A stretch of 64,000 nucleotides of DNA from Sphingomonas sp. LT1P40 (GTDB lineage Bacteria; Pseudomonadota; Alphaproteobacteria; Sphingomonadales; Sphingomonadaceae): positions 859,501 through 923,500 of the forward strand of contig NZ_JAXOJT010000002.1 of NCBI RefSeq assembly GCF_036663835.1. Direction: 5' to 3'. The number at the start of each line of letters is the position of its first letter. Positions within the stretch are counted from its first letter, which is position 1. Below, piece after piece: positions 44,337 to 52,674 of this stretch. The notes beneath the pieces are model-generated. The model saw only the letters and a list, made by a program, of their open reading frames with translations, made no database searches and had not been told where the DNA came from. The translations under genes and the position numbers were made by a program.

Positions 44337-46460
44337 CTAGAAGCGCCGCGTCACACTTAGCGAGAAATTGGCCGGATTGCCGGCCATATTGCCATAGAGC
44401 AACGTCTGGTAGTTATTGATGTAATAGGTCTTGTCGAAGATGTTCTCTATGTTGAGCTGCAGGGACCAGTCGTCGATGTCATAACCCAGGCTGGCGTCGA
44501 CAACCGTGTAGCCCGGAATATCGATCGACGCCCCGGTGTAGGACGTTCGCACCGCATCGACATAGCGCACACCGCCGCCAATCGACAGCCCGGCCAGGCT
44601 ACCCTGGTTCGCCGAGTATATGCCAAAGGCGCTGAAAGTGTTTTTCGGCAGGTACAGCGCGCGCTGGCCGACCGCTGCGGCATTGGTGTCCCGGTTTACG
44701 CGGGCGTCGAGATAGGCGTAGCCAGCATTGATCTGAAACCCGCCGCCCAATTCGCCGAGTGCCTTTACCTCAAAACCCTGGTGCCGCACTTCACCGACCG
44801 GCCGGTAATAATCGATGCCGCTGACGTTGCGGTCGAACGCGGAGAAGTTGGTTTGCACGATGTGATAGGCGGCGGCTGTCAGCAACAATCGTCCGTCCAG
44901 CGTGCGTGACTTGATCCCGACCTCCCACTGCTCTCCGCTCAGCGGCGGCAGGACGTCCTGATTGACCATCAGGCGCGGCTGCGGGCTGAACGATTCGCTG
45001 TACGAGACATAGACGTTGGTGCTGGGCGCCACTTCATAGGTAAGGCCCGCGCGCAGGCTGACCTGTCCGGGCACGTCATAGATCTGGACCGCGCCGTTGG
45101 TGGTCCGCTTGGCGTCCGGCTTCGAGTAGGACGCGCCGATCAGCAGCGTGATCGCGTCGACCGGCTTGATCACCGCCTGTCCCGCCAGCGTCATCGTCTG
45201 GGTGCGAATGAACGACGCGAATGGGTTGAGCGGCAGGTTCAGCCGATTGTTGAACGCCAGCCTGATATTCTCGGTCGTATCGAAGATGTTGATCGTGCCG
45301 GTGCCGGCGGGCGAGCGCGTCGTCGTCTTTTGGTCGCTGTCCTGGTAGAGTGCGGCGAGCGAGATAAAGCTTTCGGCCAGACCGAGGCTGTCGAGCTTAT
45401 AGATGGCCGACGCGCCGATGCCGTAGTTGACCGTCCTGACGGCGGAGCGCCGATTGACCTGAAAGCGCGCGTCGCCATTGGCGAGCAGATTATAGGCATA
45501 GGCGGCGGCCCCGGACTGGCGCGCATCCTCATAATTGCCCTTCAGCGTCAGTTCGAAATCCTCGCTTGGCGCCCAGCGGAGATTCGACGTGGCATAGGTG
45601 GTGCGGCTGGTCGTCGAAATATCGCGTGAACCAAGAAAGAAAGAACGTGGAACCGCGGCGGGGACGCCATTGGCATAGACTGGAATGCCGTCGAACGACG
45701 TGCGCCGATACTTCTCGTAGCCGGCGTGGACAAAGCCGCTGAACGTATCGCTGAAATCAACGTCAAGACCGCCATAAATCACGGTTTTCGAACGCGAGAG
45801 TTCATCGATGAAGCTTTCCGCGCCGTCGTGCACCACCAGCCCGATCGCGCGGACATTGCCGTCTTTGTCCAGCGCTCCGGCGACCTGTCCTTCGACCCGG
45901 ATCGCCTTCCACGAACCGCTCTTCACCAGCAGATAGCTTGGCGTGTTCGCCCGCGCGCTCTTGGTCGCATAGTTGACGAGGCCGCCGGGGCTGGAGATTC
46001 CATACACCACCGACGATGGCCCCTGCACGATCTCCAGCCGCTCGAATATCGCGAAATCGGGTTCGTACGAGACATAGGTGGCGATTGCATTGATTCCGTC
46101 GATCGCTCGACCGGCGCTGAAACCGCGCAGCTTGATGACCGTACCGTTGTTGGTGGGATTGCCCGCGTTGATCGCACCGGGCGTATAGGCACCGATATCG
46201 CCGAGCGTGCGCAAATTGGCCGCCTTGATGAAATCTTCGCTCACCAGGCTGATCGATTGCGGCACGTCCTCGATCGGCAGCGGCAAATTGGTCGTGCCTC
46301 GGGTATCGACGTCAAGGAACTGGTATTGCCCGGTAACGACGATTTCGTCTTCGGGAAGACTAGCCTCCTGCCCGCGCGCCGCGCCCGACCCAGCAAACAG
46401 ACAGGCGCACACCAACGCCGTCATCGAAGTTCCATAACGATCGGAAAGCAATCCAGCCAT
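44337..46460 (-). CDS. TonB-dependent receptor, siderophore-receptor type
   Basis: A 707-residue outer-membrane receptor. A signal peptide ends near ARGQ, followed by a TonB box DEIVVTGQY. The plug contains DVPQSISLVSEDFI, NNGTVIKLRGF and EIVQGPSSVVYGISSPGGLVNY, which place it in the TonB-siderophore subgroup. The barrel ends with NFSLSVTRRF. Operator copy 5 precedes the gene, so it belongs to the same regulon as receptor 1 and need not transport iron. ATG at 46460 has a G-rich stretch upstream. Confidence 0.92.
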   Translation of the reverse strand: MAGLLSDRYGTSMTALVCACLFAGSGAARGQEASLPEDEIVVTGQYQFLDVDTRGTTNLPLPIEDVPQSISLVSEDFIKAANLRTLGDIGAYTPGAINAGNPTNNGTVIKLRGFSAGRAIDGINAIATYVSYEPDFAIFERLEIVQGPSSVVYGISSPGGLVNYATKSARANTPSYLLVKSGSWKAIRVEGQVAGALDKDGNVRAIGLVVHDGAESFIDELSRSKTVIYGGLDVDFSDTFSGFVHAGYEKYRRTSFDGIPVYANGVPAAVPRSFFLGSRDISTTSRTTYATSNLRWAPSEDFELTLKGNYEDARQSGAAAYAYNLLANGDARFQVNRRSAVRTVNYGIGASAIYKLDSLGLAESFISLAALYQDSDQKTTTRSPAGTGTINIFDTTENIRLAFNNRLNLPLNPFASFIRTQTMTLAGQAVIKPVDAITLLIGASYSKPDAKRTTNGAVQIYDVPGQVSLRAGLTYEVAPSTNVYVSYSESFSPQPRLMVNQDVLPPLSGEQWEVGIKSRTLDGRLLLTAAAYHIVQTNFSAFDRNVSGIDYYRPVGEVRHQGFEVKALGELGGGFQINAGYAYLDARVNRDTNAAAVGQRALYLPKNTFSAFGIYSANQGSLAGLSIGGGVRYVDAVRTSYTGASIDIPGYTVVDASLGYDIDDWSLQLNIENIFDKTYYINNYQTLLYGNMAGNPANFSLSVTRRF

Positions 46461-46502
46461 GATTCGATCCCCCCAACTAGAACTCGAATCGACATACAGG
46501 AT

Positions 46503-46514
46503 ATTGTATCCAAT
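46503..46514. promoter_or_regulatory. Operator copy 5, upstream of TonB receptor 2
   Basis: ATTGTATCCAAT, 43 bp before the receptor start. The ATTG-N4-CAAT dyad is perfect in this copy. Confidence 0.6.
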
Positions 46515-46576
46515 CGCAAGATGGTGCAGCGCGGCGGAATTTGGCGTCGGCACGGACCCGCTCCGATTGTCAGATT

Positions 46577-48052
46577 TCAGTCGGTCCGCGCCATCAGCCG
46601 ACCCCAACTCGACAGGAAGCGCATCTTGCCGTCGCCATCCGGCCGAATGAATCGGATCAGCCGGTCGGCCGCTGCCGCAGTGCTCGCCCTGCCCTTGAAC
46701 GAATCGTTGCCAATCGACTCCAGCCGGATCGGTGGGCTTTGGGTACTGGAGTTATCATAGGTCAGGAACTTGTCGTCGGTCCGCAGGAACAGCCCGCCCG
46801 CGTCCTGTGTCACCGCATAGCGGTCGGCGACATCCTCATAGACGCCAATATAGCGGCCGGCATCGATCGGACGGGGATCGACCGGCTGGCTGTCGATCGA
46901 CGGCTCGCCCACTTTTATCCCGGTCCAGGCTTCGACGATTGGATCGAGGAACGCTGAGATCAGATTGTTGCCCTTGTCGCTGTTGGTCAGCAGCACGGCG
47001 ACTCGGCCGCTGGCAGGATGGGCGTAGACCTTCGATCGCACGCCGGGGCCACTGCCACCATGGCTAAGCACGCCACCGGGCAGGATCATCCAGCCCAGTC
47101 CGACCTTCTCCCCCCAGCCACCGATCGGTACGAATGCGGCGGATTCCTGCATCATGCGGCTTGCCGAGGCGGCCGTCAGGATGCGGCGACCGTTGGACCC
47201 GATGCCGCCACCGATCAGCGCGCGCGCCAGCGTGACCGTGTCGGCAGCCGAGGTCATCTGAGTCGAGCCGGCAGGCGCGAAACTGGCCGCAAGGAAGGGT
47301 CGCGTGGTCTGCACGCGCTGGCCGGTCGCGGCATTGGTGAGATCGCCGACGCTAACGCGAAATCGCGGTGCTTCCAGCGGATCGACCAGCGCATGGCGCA
47401 TGTCCAGCGGTTCGTAGAGCATGGTCTTGACCAGCGTGTACCAGCTCTTGCCGCGCAAGCGTTGCACGAGATAGCCGGAAATGACCGTCGCGACATTGTT
47501 GTAGGATGTTTCCTGGCCTGGCGGGAACAACTGCCCCAATGTTGCGCACCGTTCGATGGTGTCGACAATGCGCTCCTGATCCGGGCCATATTCCGGCAAC
47601 CATGACCCATCAATGCCGCTGCTATGGTTGACCAGCATGCCACAGCTAATGTGTTTCGCCGCCGCCATGTCCCGCAACCGGAAATCTGGAAGATGCTTGA
47701 GCAGCGGGTCTTCCAGCGCGATTTTGCCCTCGTCGACCAACTGCATCAGCAGGGCTGTATTCGCGATCTTGGTGATCGATCCGACATGCATCAACGTATC
47801 TGGCGTGACGGGATCGGCGGTCACGCTGTTGCGCATCCCCGATACGGCGGTGTGCAGTTGTTTGCCGTCCCAATAGGCGAAGGATGCGCCCGTTACCTTG
47901 GCGGCTACCCGTGCTGCCTCCAGCTGGGCAGTGAAACTATCGATCCCGTCTGCGAGCCGCGTACGGCCAGCGTCGGCAGGCGCCGATAACCCTGCAGCCG
48001 CCAGCGCGGTGCCGGAGCGGCAAAGATCGCGGCGTGTCAGCATCATATCCAT
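46577..48052 (-). CDS. Serine beta-lactamase-like hydrolase (S12/class C type)
   Basis: A 491-residue exported hydrolase with a twin-arginine-like leader (TRRDLCRSG). The catalytic Ser92-x-x-Lys95 is in SITK, the YNN motif (Tyr184, Asn186) is in SYNNVA, and the KTG-like third motif is SHGGSG. The family includes esterases, D-aminopeptidases and carboxypeptidases as well as beta-lactamases. A C-terminal extension of about 110 residues resembles the DUF3471-like domains of this group. Operator copy 6 lies just upstream. It probably cleaves an amide or ester bond in the periplasm. Confidence 0.9.
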   Translation of the reverse strand: MDMMLTRRDLCRSGTALAAAGLSAPADAGRTRLADGIDSFTAQLEAARVAAKVTGASFAYWDGKQLHTAVSGMRNSVTADPVTPDTLMHVGSITKIANTALLMQLVDEGKIALEDPLLKHLPDFRLRDMAAAKHISCGMLVNHSSGIDGSWLPEYGPDQERIVDTIERCATLGQLFPPGQETSYNNVATVISGYLVQRLRGKSWYTLVKTMLYEPLDMRHALVDPLEAPRFRVSVGDLTNAATGQRVQTTRPFLAASFAPAGSTQMTSAADTVTLARALIGGGIGSNGRRILTAASASRMMQESAAFVPIGGWGEKVGLGWMILPGGVLSHGGSGPGVRSKVYAHPASGRVAVLLTNSDKGNNLISAFLDPIVEAWTGIKVGEPSIDSQPVDPRPIDAGRYIGVYEDVADRYAVTQDAGGLFLRTDDKFLTYDNSSTQSPPIRLESIGNDSFKGRASTAAAADRLIRFIRPDGDGKMRFLSSWGRLMARTD

Positions 48053-48076
48053 CGATCCCTCATCAGAACATTCTCG

Positions 48077-48088
48077 ATTGGATAAAAT
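48077..48088. promoter_or_regulatory. Operator copy 6, upstream of serine hydrolase
   Basis: ATTGGATAAAAT, the reverse complement of copy 3, 25 bp before the hydrolase start. It is the last copy seen at this end of the cluster. Confidence 0.6.
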
Positions 48089-48441
48089 ATTCCTCGGCTG
48101 GCATCAACAGTTAGTGAAGGCATTCAGCGAAACTGAGAAATAACACTGCGAATCCGGCACTACCGCCCCCATCCGTAACAAGCGTTCAAACGATTTGCGA
48201 ACGCTCAGCACCGCTGCTTTTCCAGCGGTATACGTCAGTCGAGCGGCAAACTCGACGCGGCGGCAAATCGTTCACTGCCTGTCAGGTCGCCATACGCAAG
48301 CCAGTCACACGACGGATGCAACCACTGCGAACCCACTGCTCCCACCCAGCCTAGCAAACCACCCCGAGTTACCCCAGCGTTACCACGGGCTTTGCCCCGC
48401 CAATTCAGGAGCGGCTAAGTTACTCGGTAGACTCGGGAAAA
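48089..48441. other. Gene-free stretch between cluster and tRNA-Arg
   Basis: No gene is supported in either strand; frames here have improbable composition. It borders the 3' end of tRNA-Arg, a position where integrative elements often insert, but no integrase remnant is recognisable in it. Confidence 0.5.
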
Positions 48442-48518
48442 TGGTGCGCCCGGCTGGATTCGAACCAGCGGCCTCAAGCTTAGAAGGCTCGCGCTCTATC
48501 CAACTGAGCTACGGGCGC
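48442..48518 (-). tRNA. tRNA-Arg (anticodon TCT)
   Basis: The cloverleaf is complete: acceptor arms GCGCCCG and CGGGCGC, D-arm with AGCTCAGTTGGATAGAGC, anticodon loop CTTCTAA, T-arm with GGTTCGAATCC, and an encoded CCA end. It reads AGA codons. Confidence 0.97.
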
Positions 48519-48596
48519 ACGCAGGTTCGTTAGCGCGGATTGCGCGGGCGGGAAACCGCGATCATAGTCCGGCCCCGCAGCGCAAGGGGGACGGCG

Positions 48597-49319
48597 ATGA
48601 GCGAGGGGACGCAACCGGCACGGATCAACGCCGGTCAGATCGCGGGCGGGCAGTTCCGCTATTACGACTATGTCATGGCGGCGTTCTGCGTCATCCTGGT
48701 GCTGTCGAACGTGGTCGGCGCGGCGAAGGTGGCGACGCTGGGCGGGCTGACATTCGGCGCGGGCATCCTGTTCTTTCCCTTGTCCTATGTCATCGGCGAC
48801 GTGCTGACCGAGATTTACGGTTATGCCCGGGCGCGGCGGGTGATTTGGGCCGGGTTCGGCGCGACGGTGTTCGCGGCGGTGATGTGCTGGGTCATCGTCA
48901 TCATGCCCCCCGCCCCGGGCTGGCAAGGGCAGGACGTTTACGAGGCTGCGTTCGGGCAGGTGTGGCGGATCGTCGGGGCGTCGGTTATCGCATTCTGGGC
49001 GGGCGAGTTCGTCAATTCCTATGTCCTCGCCCGGATGAAGATCGCCACTGGCGGCAGGCATCTGTGGAGCCGCACGATCGGATCGACCGTGGTTGGCCAG
49101 GGCATCGACAGCCTGATCTTTTATCCGCTCGCGTTTCTGGGCGTGTGGAGCACCGAACAGGTGGTGATGGTGATGGTCACCAACTGGGGACTGAAAGTGC
49201 TGTGGGAAGTGGTGCTGACGCCGGTGACCTATGCCGTGGTCGGGTTCCTGAAGCGCCGTGAGGGCGTGGATGTGTATGACGAGGGAACCGATTTCACGCC
49301 GTTCCGGACGAAGGTCTGA
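48597..49319 (+). CDS. VUT-family (YhhQ-like) queuosine precursor transporter
   Basis: A 240-residue membrane protein with about six helices. It has the family features LVLSNVVGAAKV, GAGILFFPLSYVIGDVLTEIYGYARARRVIW in two adjoining segments, and WSRTIGSTVVGQGIDSLIFYP. The family imports queuosine precursors (preQ0/preQ1) across the inner membrane. ATG at 48597 follows an AAGGGGG ribosome site. It is monocistronic, between tRNA genes on the other strand. Confidence 0.9.
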   Translation: MSEGTQPARINAGQIAGGQFRYYDYVMAAFCVILVLSNVVGAAKVATLGGLTFGAGILFFPLSYVIGDVLTEIYGYARARRVIWAGFGATVFAAVMCWVIVIMPPAPGWQGQDVYEAAFGQVWRIVGASVIAFWAGEFVNSYVLARMKIATGGRHLWSRTIGSTVVGQGIDSLIFYPLAFLGVWSTEQVVMVMVTNWGLKVLWEVVLTPVTYAVVGFLKRREGVDVYDEGTDFTPFRTKV

Positions 49320-49452
49320 GCGTACGCCAGCGTTCAGCCTGTGCCCGGACCGGTCAAGGCTGCGTTGCATATTCATGTTTGGCGCCCATCCACCCCACTG
49401 ATTCTGGGCAGATCAGTCCGGTAATATAACCAAATAGGATTGGGGACGCAAG

Positions 49453-49524
49453 AGTCCGGGGCCGGAATCGAACCGGCTCATGGCGGATTTGCAATCCGCT
49501 GCGTTCCCATTTCGCCGCCCGGAC
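49453..49524 (-). tRNA. tRNA-Cys (anticodon GCA)
   Basis: Acceptor arms GTCCGGG and CCCGGAC, anticodon arm GCGGATTGCAAATCCGC, T-arm GCCGGTTCGATTCCGGC, and discriminator T as expected for cysteine. CCA is not encoded. It is the last of three elements transcribed together on the minus strand. Confidence 0.96.
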
Positions 49525-49531
49525 AAATGCC

Positions 49532-49629
49532 GCCGCCTTCAGGGGTGACCGGCGAGACTTGCACCCGCTAACACCGGAATCACAAACCGGCCGCGCACTG
49601 GATTGCGTTCGGCCACACCTGAAGGCGGC
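49532..49629 (-). ncRNA. tRNA-His-like cloverleaf inside a 20-bp helix
   Basis: This 98-base element lies between tRNA-Pro and tRNA-Cys. The outer 12 bases (GCCGCCTTCAGG) pair perfectly with the last 12; one T/C mismatch then separates them from a 7-bp acceptor-like stem GTGGCCG/CGGTCAC with one G-T pair. Inside are a 4-bp D-like arm (CGCA/TGCG), an anticodon arm CCGGTTTGTGATTCCGG with anticodon GTG and one T/T mismatch, and a T-like arm GCGGGTGCAAGTCTCGC. The discriminator position is C, the histidine identity base, followed by CCT rather than CCA. The D loop lacks GG and U8 is absent, so it is not a standard tRNA. It may be a decayed tRNA-His, an unusual tRNA or a structured processing element. 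Confidence 0.6.
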
Positions 49630-49654
49630 AAAAAGCCTGGTTATTCTGAAGAAT

Positions 49655-49732
49655 TGGTCAGGGTGACAGGATTTGAACCTGTAACCTCCCGCCTCCAAAG
49701 CGGGCGCTCCAACGCGCTTGAGCTACACCCTG
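49655..49732 (-). tRNA. tRNA-Pro (anticodon TGG)
   Basis: Acceptor arms CAGGGTG and CACCCTG followed by ACCA, anticodon arm CCCGC-TTTGGAG-GCGGG, and T-arm with GGTTCAAATCC. The CCA end is encoded. It is the first element of the minus-strand tRNA array. Confidence 0.95.
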
Positions 49733-49876
49733 ATCGACGGGCGCAGCGATGCAACCGTCAATGTCGACAGGTATCGGGTCGCGGTCGCGGAAAGAGCATC
49801 AGGCTCGACATGACATCGCATATCGCAGCATTGAAACGACTTTGCAAGAGCCTATTTGGTGAGCATCAAATACGGC

Positions 49877-50542
49877 TCAAGCCACCGCTTCGAGCAATCC
49901 TGCAAACAGCCGGCGTCCGTCGGTGCCGCCATGCGCGGCTTCGACCTTGCGTTCGGGGTGGGGCATCATGCCGAGGACATTGCCGCCGGCGTTGACGATG
50001 CCGGCGATCTGGCGGGCGCTGCCGTTGACGTTGCCGGCGTAGCGGAAGGCGACGCGGCCTTCGCCTTCGAGCCGGTCGAGCGTGTCGCTGTCGGCGAAAT
50101 AATTGCCGTCATGATGCGCCACGGGGATCGAGAGCGCCTCTCCCGCCTGATACGCGCTGGTGAAGATCGACTGGCTGTTGTCCACGGTCAGATCGACGTC
50201 GCGGCATACGAAATCGAGGCCGCTGTTGCGCATCAGCGCGCCGGGCAGCAAGCCGGTTTCGGTGAGGATTTGAAAGCCGTTGCAGATGCCGAGCACCGGC
50301 ACGCCGCGATCCGCCGCCGCGACCACCGCGCGGACCACCGGCGAGCGGGCCGCGATCGCGCCGCAGCGCAGGTAATCGCCATAGGAGAAGCCGCCGGGAA
50401 CAGCGATCAGGCCGAGGCCGTCGGGCAATTCGCTGTCGCCATGCCACACCATGTGTGGCTTCGTGCCGGTCACGCTCTCGATCGCCACCGCCAGATCGCG
50501 GTCGCAGTTCGATCCGGGAAAGACGATGACGGCGGTCTTCAT
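49877..50542 (-). CDS. purQ: Phosphoribosylformylglycinamidine synthase, glutaminase subunit
   Basis: PurQ releases ammonia from glutamine for PurL in the fourth step of purine synthesis. The 221-residue protein has [24 protein letters not shown], the nucleophile cysteine in [11 protein letters not shown], and the His-Glu pair in [11 protein letters not shown] at 50542 overlaps the purS stop (ATGA). PurL is not in the window. Confidence 0.97.
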   Translation of the reverse strand: MKTAVIVFPGSNCDRDLAVAIESVTGTKPHMVWHGDSELPDGLGLIAVPGGFSYGDYLRCGAIAARSPVVRAVVAAADRGVPVLGICNGFQILTETGLLPGALMRNSGLDFVCRDVDLTVDNSQSIFTSAYQAGEALSIPVAHHDGNYFADSDTLDRLEGEGRVAFRYAGNVNGSARQIAGIVNAGGNVLGMMPHPERKVEAAHGGTDGRRLFAGLLEAVA

Positions 50543-50781
50543 GCCACAGCGTCCTGACGCTCGATCCGGTAGTTTTCGATGACCGTGTTGGCGAGCAGCT
50601 TCTGGCACATCGCGTCGATATCGGCATCGCTGGTGCCATCGGCGACGTCGAGTTCGATCAGCTTGCCGACGCGAACTTCGCCCACGCCCGAAAAGCCGAG
50701 CGAGCCGAGCGCATGCTCGATCGCCTTGCCCTGGGGGTCGAGCACGCCGTTCTTGAGGGTGACGACGATGCGCAGCTTCAT
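50539..50781 (-). CDS. purS: Phosphoribosylformylglycinamidine synthase subunit PurS
   Basis: An 80-residue subunit that bridges PurQ and Pur[22 protein letters not shown] and [11 protein letters not shown] are typical. ATG at 50781 has GGAGGA seven bases upstream. It overlaps purQ by four bases. In many alphaproteobacteria purC precedes purS directly; here 2.9 kb of other DNA separates them. Confidence 0.96.
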   Translation of the reverse strand: MKLRIVVTLKNGVLDPQGKAIEHALGSLGFSGVGEVRVGKLIELDVADGTSDADIDAMCQKLLANTVIENYRIERQDAVA

Positions 50782-51231
50782 GACGGTTCCTCCGGGGATT
50801 TGCCGCGCCCTATGCGGCGGTGCGGGTTCGGGTTCAAGGGGCAAGCTGTGCGGATCGATGCGGACAGGGCGGGGGTCGGCTTGACACACTTGACACAAAA
50901 CACAGGGTTGACGGCGGATGCGACCGCGAAGCGGCGGGTTTGCGACGCGAGCACGCCACCGAGGCGGCGATAACGCGGCAGCGACGCGCCACGAGCGCGC
51001 CACTCGCGGCGAGAATGCGACGGCTTCGTGCAGTAACGCGCCACAGGTCTGACGTGTAAGAAGTAAAGTTTGTGGGTCCATCGAACAGGTTAGAGCAGAT
51101 GAAATCCAATTAGGAAAATGCCAACCGGTGGATTGCGGGACCGCCTCGCTACCTTTTGTTTACCGGCGTCATGGGACGCTGAACCTGCCGAGTCGCGCCG
51201 AGGGCGGCGCGAGGGGCGGGAGTATGCAGCG
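50782..51231. other. 450-bp gene-free region upstream of purS
   Basis: No gene is supported on either strand. It must hold the promoter for purS-purQ on the minus strand and for the small membrane protein on the plus strand. Frames running through it are codon-bias shadows. Confidence 0.5.
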
Positions 51232-51381
51232 ATGGCCTTTCTGGCGATCACGATGTTCGTCGTGCTGGTGGCGTTCGGCCGGGAGTATTTCGGCTGGAGC
51301 GACCCCGGCGGGATGGTGACCATCGCACTGATCTGTTCGTTTATCTTCGGGATTATCGCGGGGATGAAGACGCGGGGGTGA
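51232..51381 (+). CDS. Small membrane protein
   Basis: A 49-residue protein with two hydrophobic segments, MAFLAITMFVVLVAF and MVTIALICSFIFGIIAG, joined by a short polar loop (GREYFGWSDPGG), and a basic end. A GGCGGGAG stretch lies upstream of ATG 51232. Composition supports a real small protein. Function unknown. Confidence 0.6.
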   Translation: MAFLAITMFVVLVAFGREYFGWSDPGGMVTIALICSFIFGIIAGMKTRG

Positions 51382-51403
51382 GGGTGGGATGCGCGGCGTT
51401 GCG

Positions 51404-51445
51404 ACTAGCGGCCTGTCCGGAAACGACCCAGTTGCGGACGTTCCG
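51404..51445. repeat. Dispersed intergenic repeat, partial copy A
   Basis: Contains TGTCCGGAAACGACCCAGTT and TGCGGACGTTCC, the right end of a roughly 90-bp repeat that recurs at 51942, 52435 and 53227. Confidence 0.65.
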
Positions 51446-51467
51446 CAGCTAGATGTAGATTCCGGTG

Positions 51468-51932
51468 ATGAAAATGCGGTCATCCGTTTTGGCGCTATTC
51501 GGAACACTGGCTCTCGCGGGTGCCGCACACTCAACTGCCCCAGCAGAATGTCTGGGCGGCCTTGCCTCCGCCTTACGAGTAGGCGGCTTTTCCGGCTCAG
51601 TTGATTGCCAGCGCGATAGGCTATCCGTCAAATATGTTGGTCAGGTGCAGGCGTCGGGCCGATCTTTCCGAATATACTCGAATCGATACCGGCTTAGGCC
51701 AGCCTGTTCCCGTTGCGCAATCCACGGCGGCCACCGCTTGATCTTCATGGAGGGCGATCGTTACACAGGACAATACCGGTTAGATTTCGAGAAGGCCTAT
51801 ATGCACCGAGGAAGCCTAATGCTTGCGCCAACTGATCCAGATTTAGGCAGACCCGTAACCGTGCGCTTCACCTCGGATGGGCCTTCTAAGCAACTATGGG
51901 TAGGCGGCGAGGTGGTCGACTTCTTTAGGTAG
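51468..51932 (+). CDS. Hypothetical secreted protein
   Basis: A 154-residue protein with a signal peptide (SSVLALFGTLALAGAAHS). Cysteines in ECLGG, DCQRD and ACSRCAIHGG suggest disulfides in the periplasm. No known family is recognised. ATG at 51468 is preferred over a GTG three bases upstream. It lies between copies of the dispersed repeat and has lower GC than core genes nearby, consistent with acquired DNA. Confidence 0.62.
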   Translation: MKMRSSVLALFGTLALAGAAHSTAPAECLGGLASALRVGGFSGSVDCQRDRLSVKYVGQVQASGRSFRIYSNRYRLRPACSRCAIHGGHRLIFMEGDRYTGQYRLDFEKAYMHRGSLMLAPTDPDLGRPVTVRFTSDGPSKQLWVGGEVVDFFR

Positions 51933-51941
51933 TCCAGCGCT

Positions 51942-52036
51942 TTATGTCTGCTTTCCACCGAGGTCGTGCCGTTCGACGGTGACGGCGCGCCGCTAAAAGC
52001 GGTCTAGCCGGAAACGATCCAGTTGCGGACGTTCGG
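51942..52036. repeat. Dispersed intergenic repeat, copy B
   Basis: Begins TGTCTGCTTTCCACC and ends with GCCGGAAACGATCCAGTTGC and GGACGTTCGG. The arms at both ends are partly complementary (TCCGCTTTCC-type versus CGGAAACGA-type), so it can fold imperfectly. Confidence 0.7.
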
Positions 52037-52083
52037 CTCGAATGCGACAAACTTCGATAAGCAAACCAAATCGTGGAGTGGAG

Positions 52084-52422
52084 ATGAGCGAACATCGCGG
52101 AAGCTGCCATTGCGGTCGTGTCCGGGTTGTCCTGCGCGAGACGCCAGTGGAAGCGGCAGAATGTAATTGCTCGATATGCCGACGCACAGCGGGACTTTGG
52201 CACTATTGCTCTCCCGACGTTGTTACGGTTGTTGGAACTGGCGTCGCTTATCGGCAAGGCGATTGTGCGCTCGATTTGTGGCACTGCGGCACCTGTGGCT
52301 GCACGACGCACTGGACACCGACGGATTCGGCCTACCCGCGTATGGGCGTCAATCTCAGGATGCTAGACTCTGAAGTTTGGAGCCACCTGCCACGACGCAT
52401 GGTCGATGGGGCCACCTATTAG
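52084..52422 (+). CDS. GFA-family zinc protein
   Basis: A 112-residue protein of the glutathione-dependent formaldehyde-activating enzyme family. Zinc ligands are visible in GSCHCGRVRV, CNCSICRRT and WHCGTCGCTTHW. Most members are not proven formaldehyde enzymes, so the call is at family level. ATG at 52084 directly follows a GTGGAG sequence. It is flanked by dispersed repeats B and C. Confidence 0.88.
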   Translation: MSEHRGSCHCGRVRVVLRETPVEAAECNCSICRRTAGLWHYCSPDVVTVVGTGVAYRQGDCALDLWHCGTCGCTTHWTPTDSAYPRMGVNLRMLDSEVWSHLPRRMVDGATY

Positions 52423-52434
52423 CACGAGGCCGTG

Positions 52435-52528
52435 ACGTCCGTTTTCCAGCCAGTCCCGGTCGTTCCGGCGCTGACGACGCCGTTCTGATAGCGGTCGGGC
52501 CGGAAACGACCCGTTAGCCGCCGTCCGA
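52435..52528. repeat. Dispersed intergenic repeat, copy C
   Basis: Shows GTCCGTTTTCCAGCCAG at the left and GGTCGGGCCGGAAACGACCC at the right, the same layout as copy B. Confidence 0.7.
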
Positions 52529-52674
52529 TGGCGCTCCAACTTTCCAAAAGGCGGCAGGTAGTTGGTCTAGAGGAGCGAGGTATGTCTGGGACTTGCTTTG
52601 CGATGTGTTAAGCTCGACGCCGATCGGAACTGCGTGCGATTGGGGGTCGTTGCCTGGACAACGGGGGATGCTGA

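Noticed and set aside
48195..48533. A 112-codon plus-strand frame ending in tRNA-Arg
   Set aside because: It translates the complement of the tRNA (GFEPAASSLEGSRS pattern), a well-known false gene.
49354..49995. Frames across the tRNA array
   Set aside because: They overlap tRNA-Cys, the tRNA-like element and tRNA-Pro and show no protein family.
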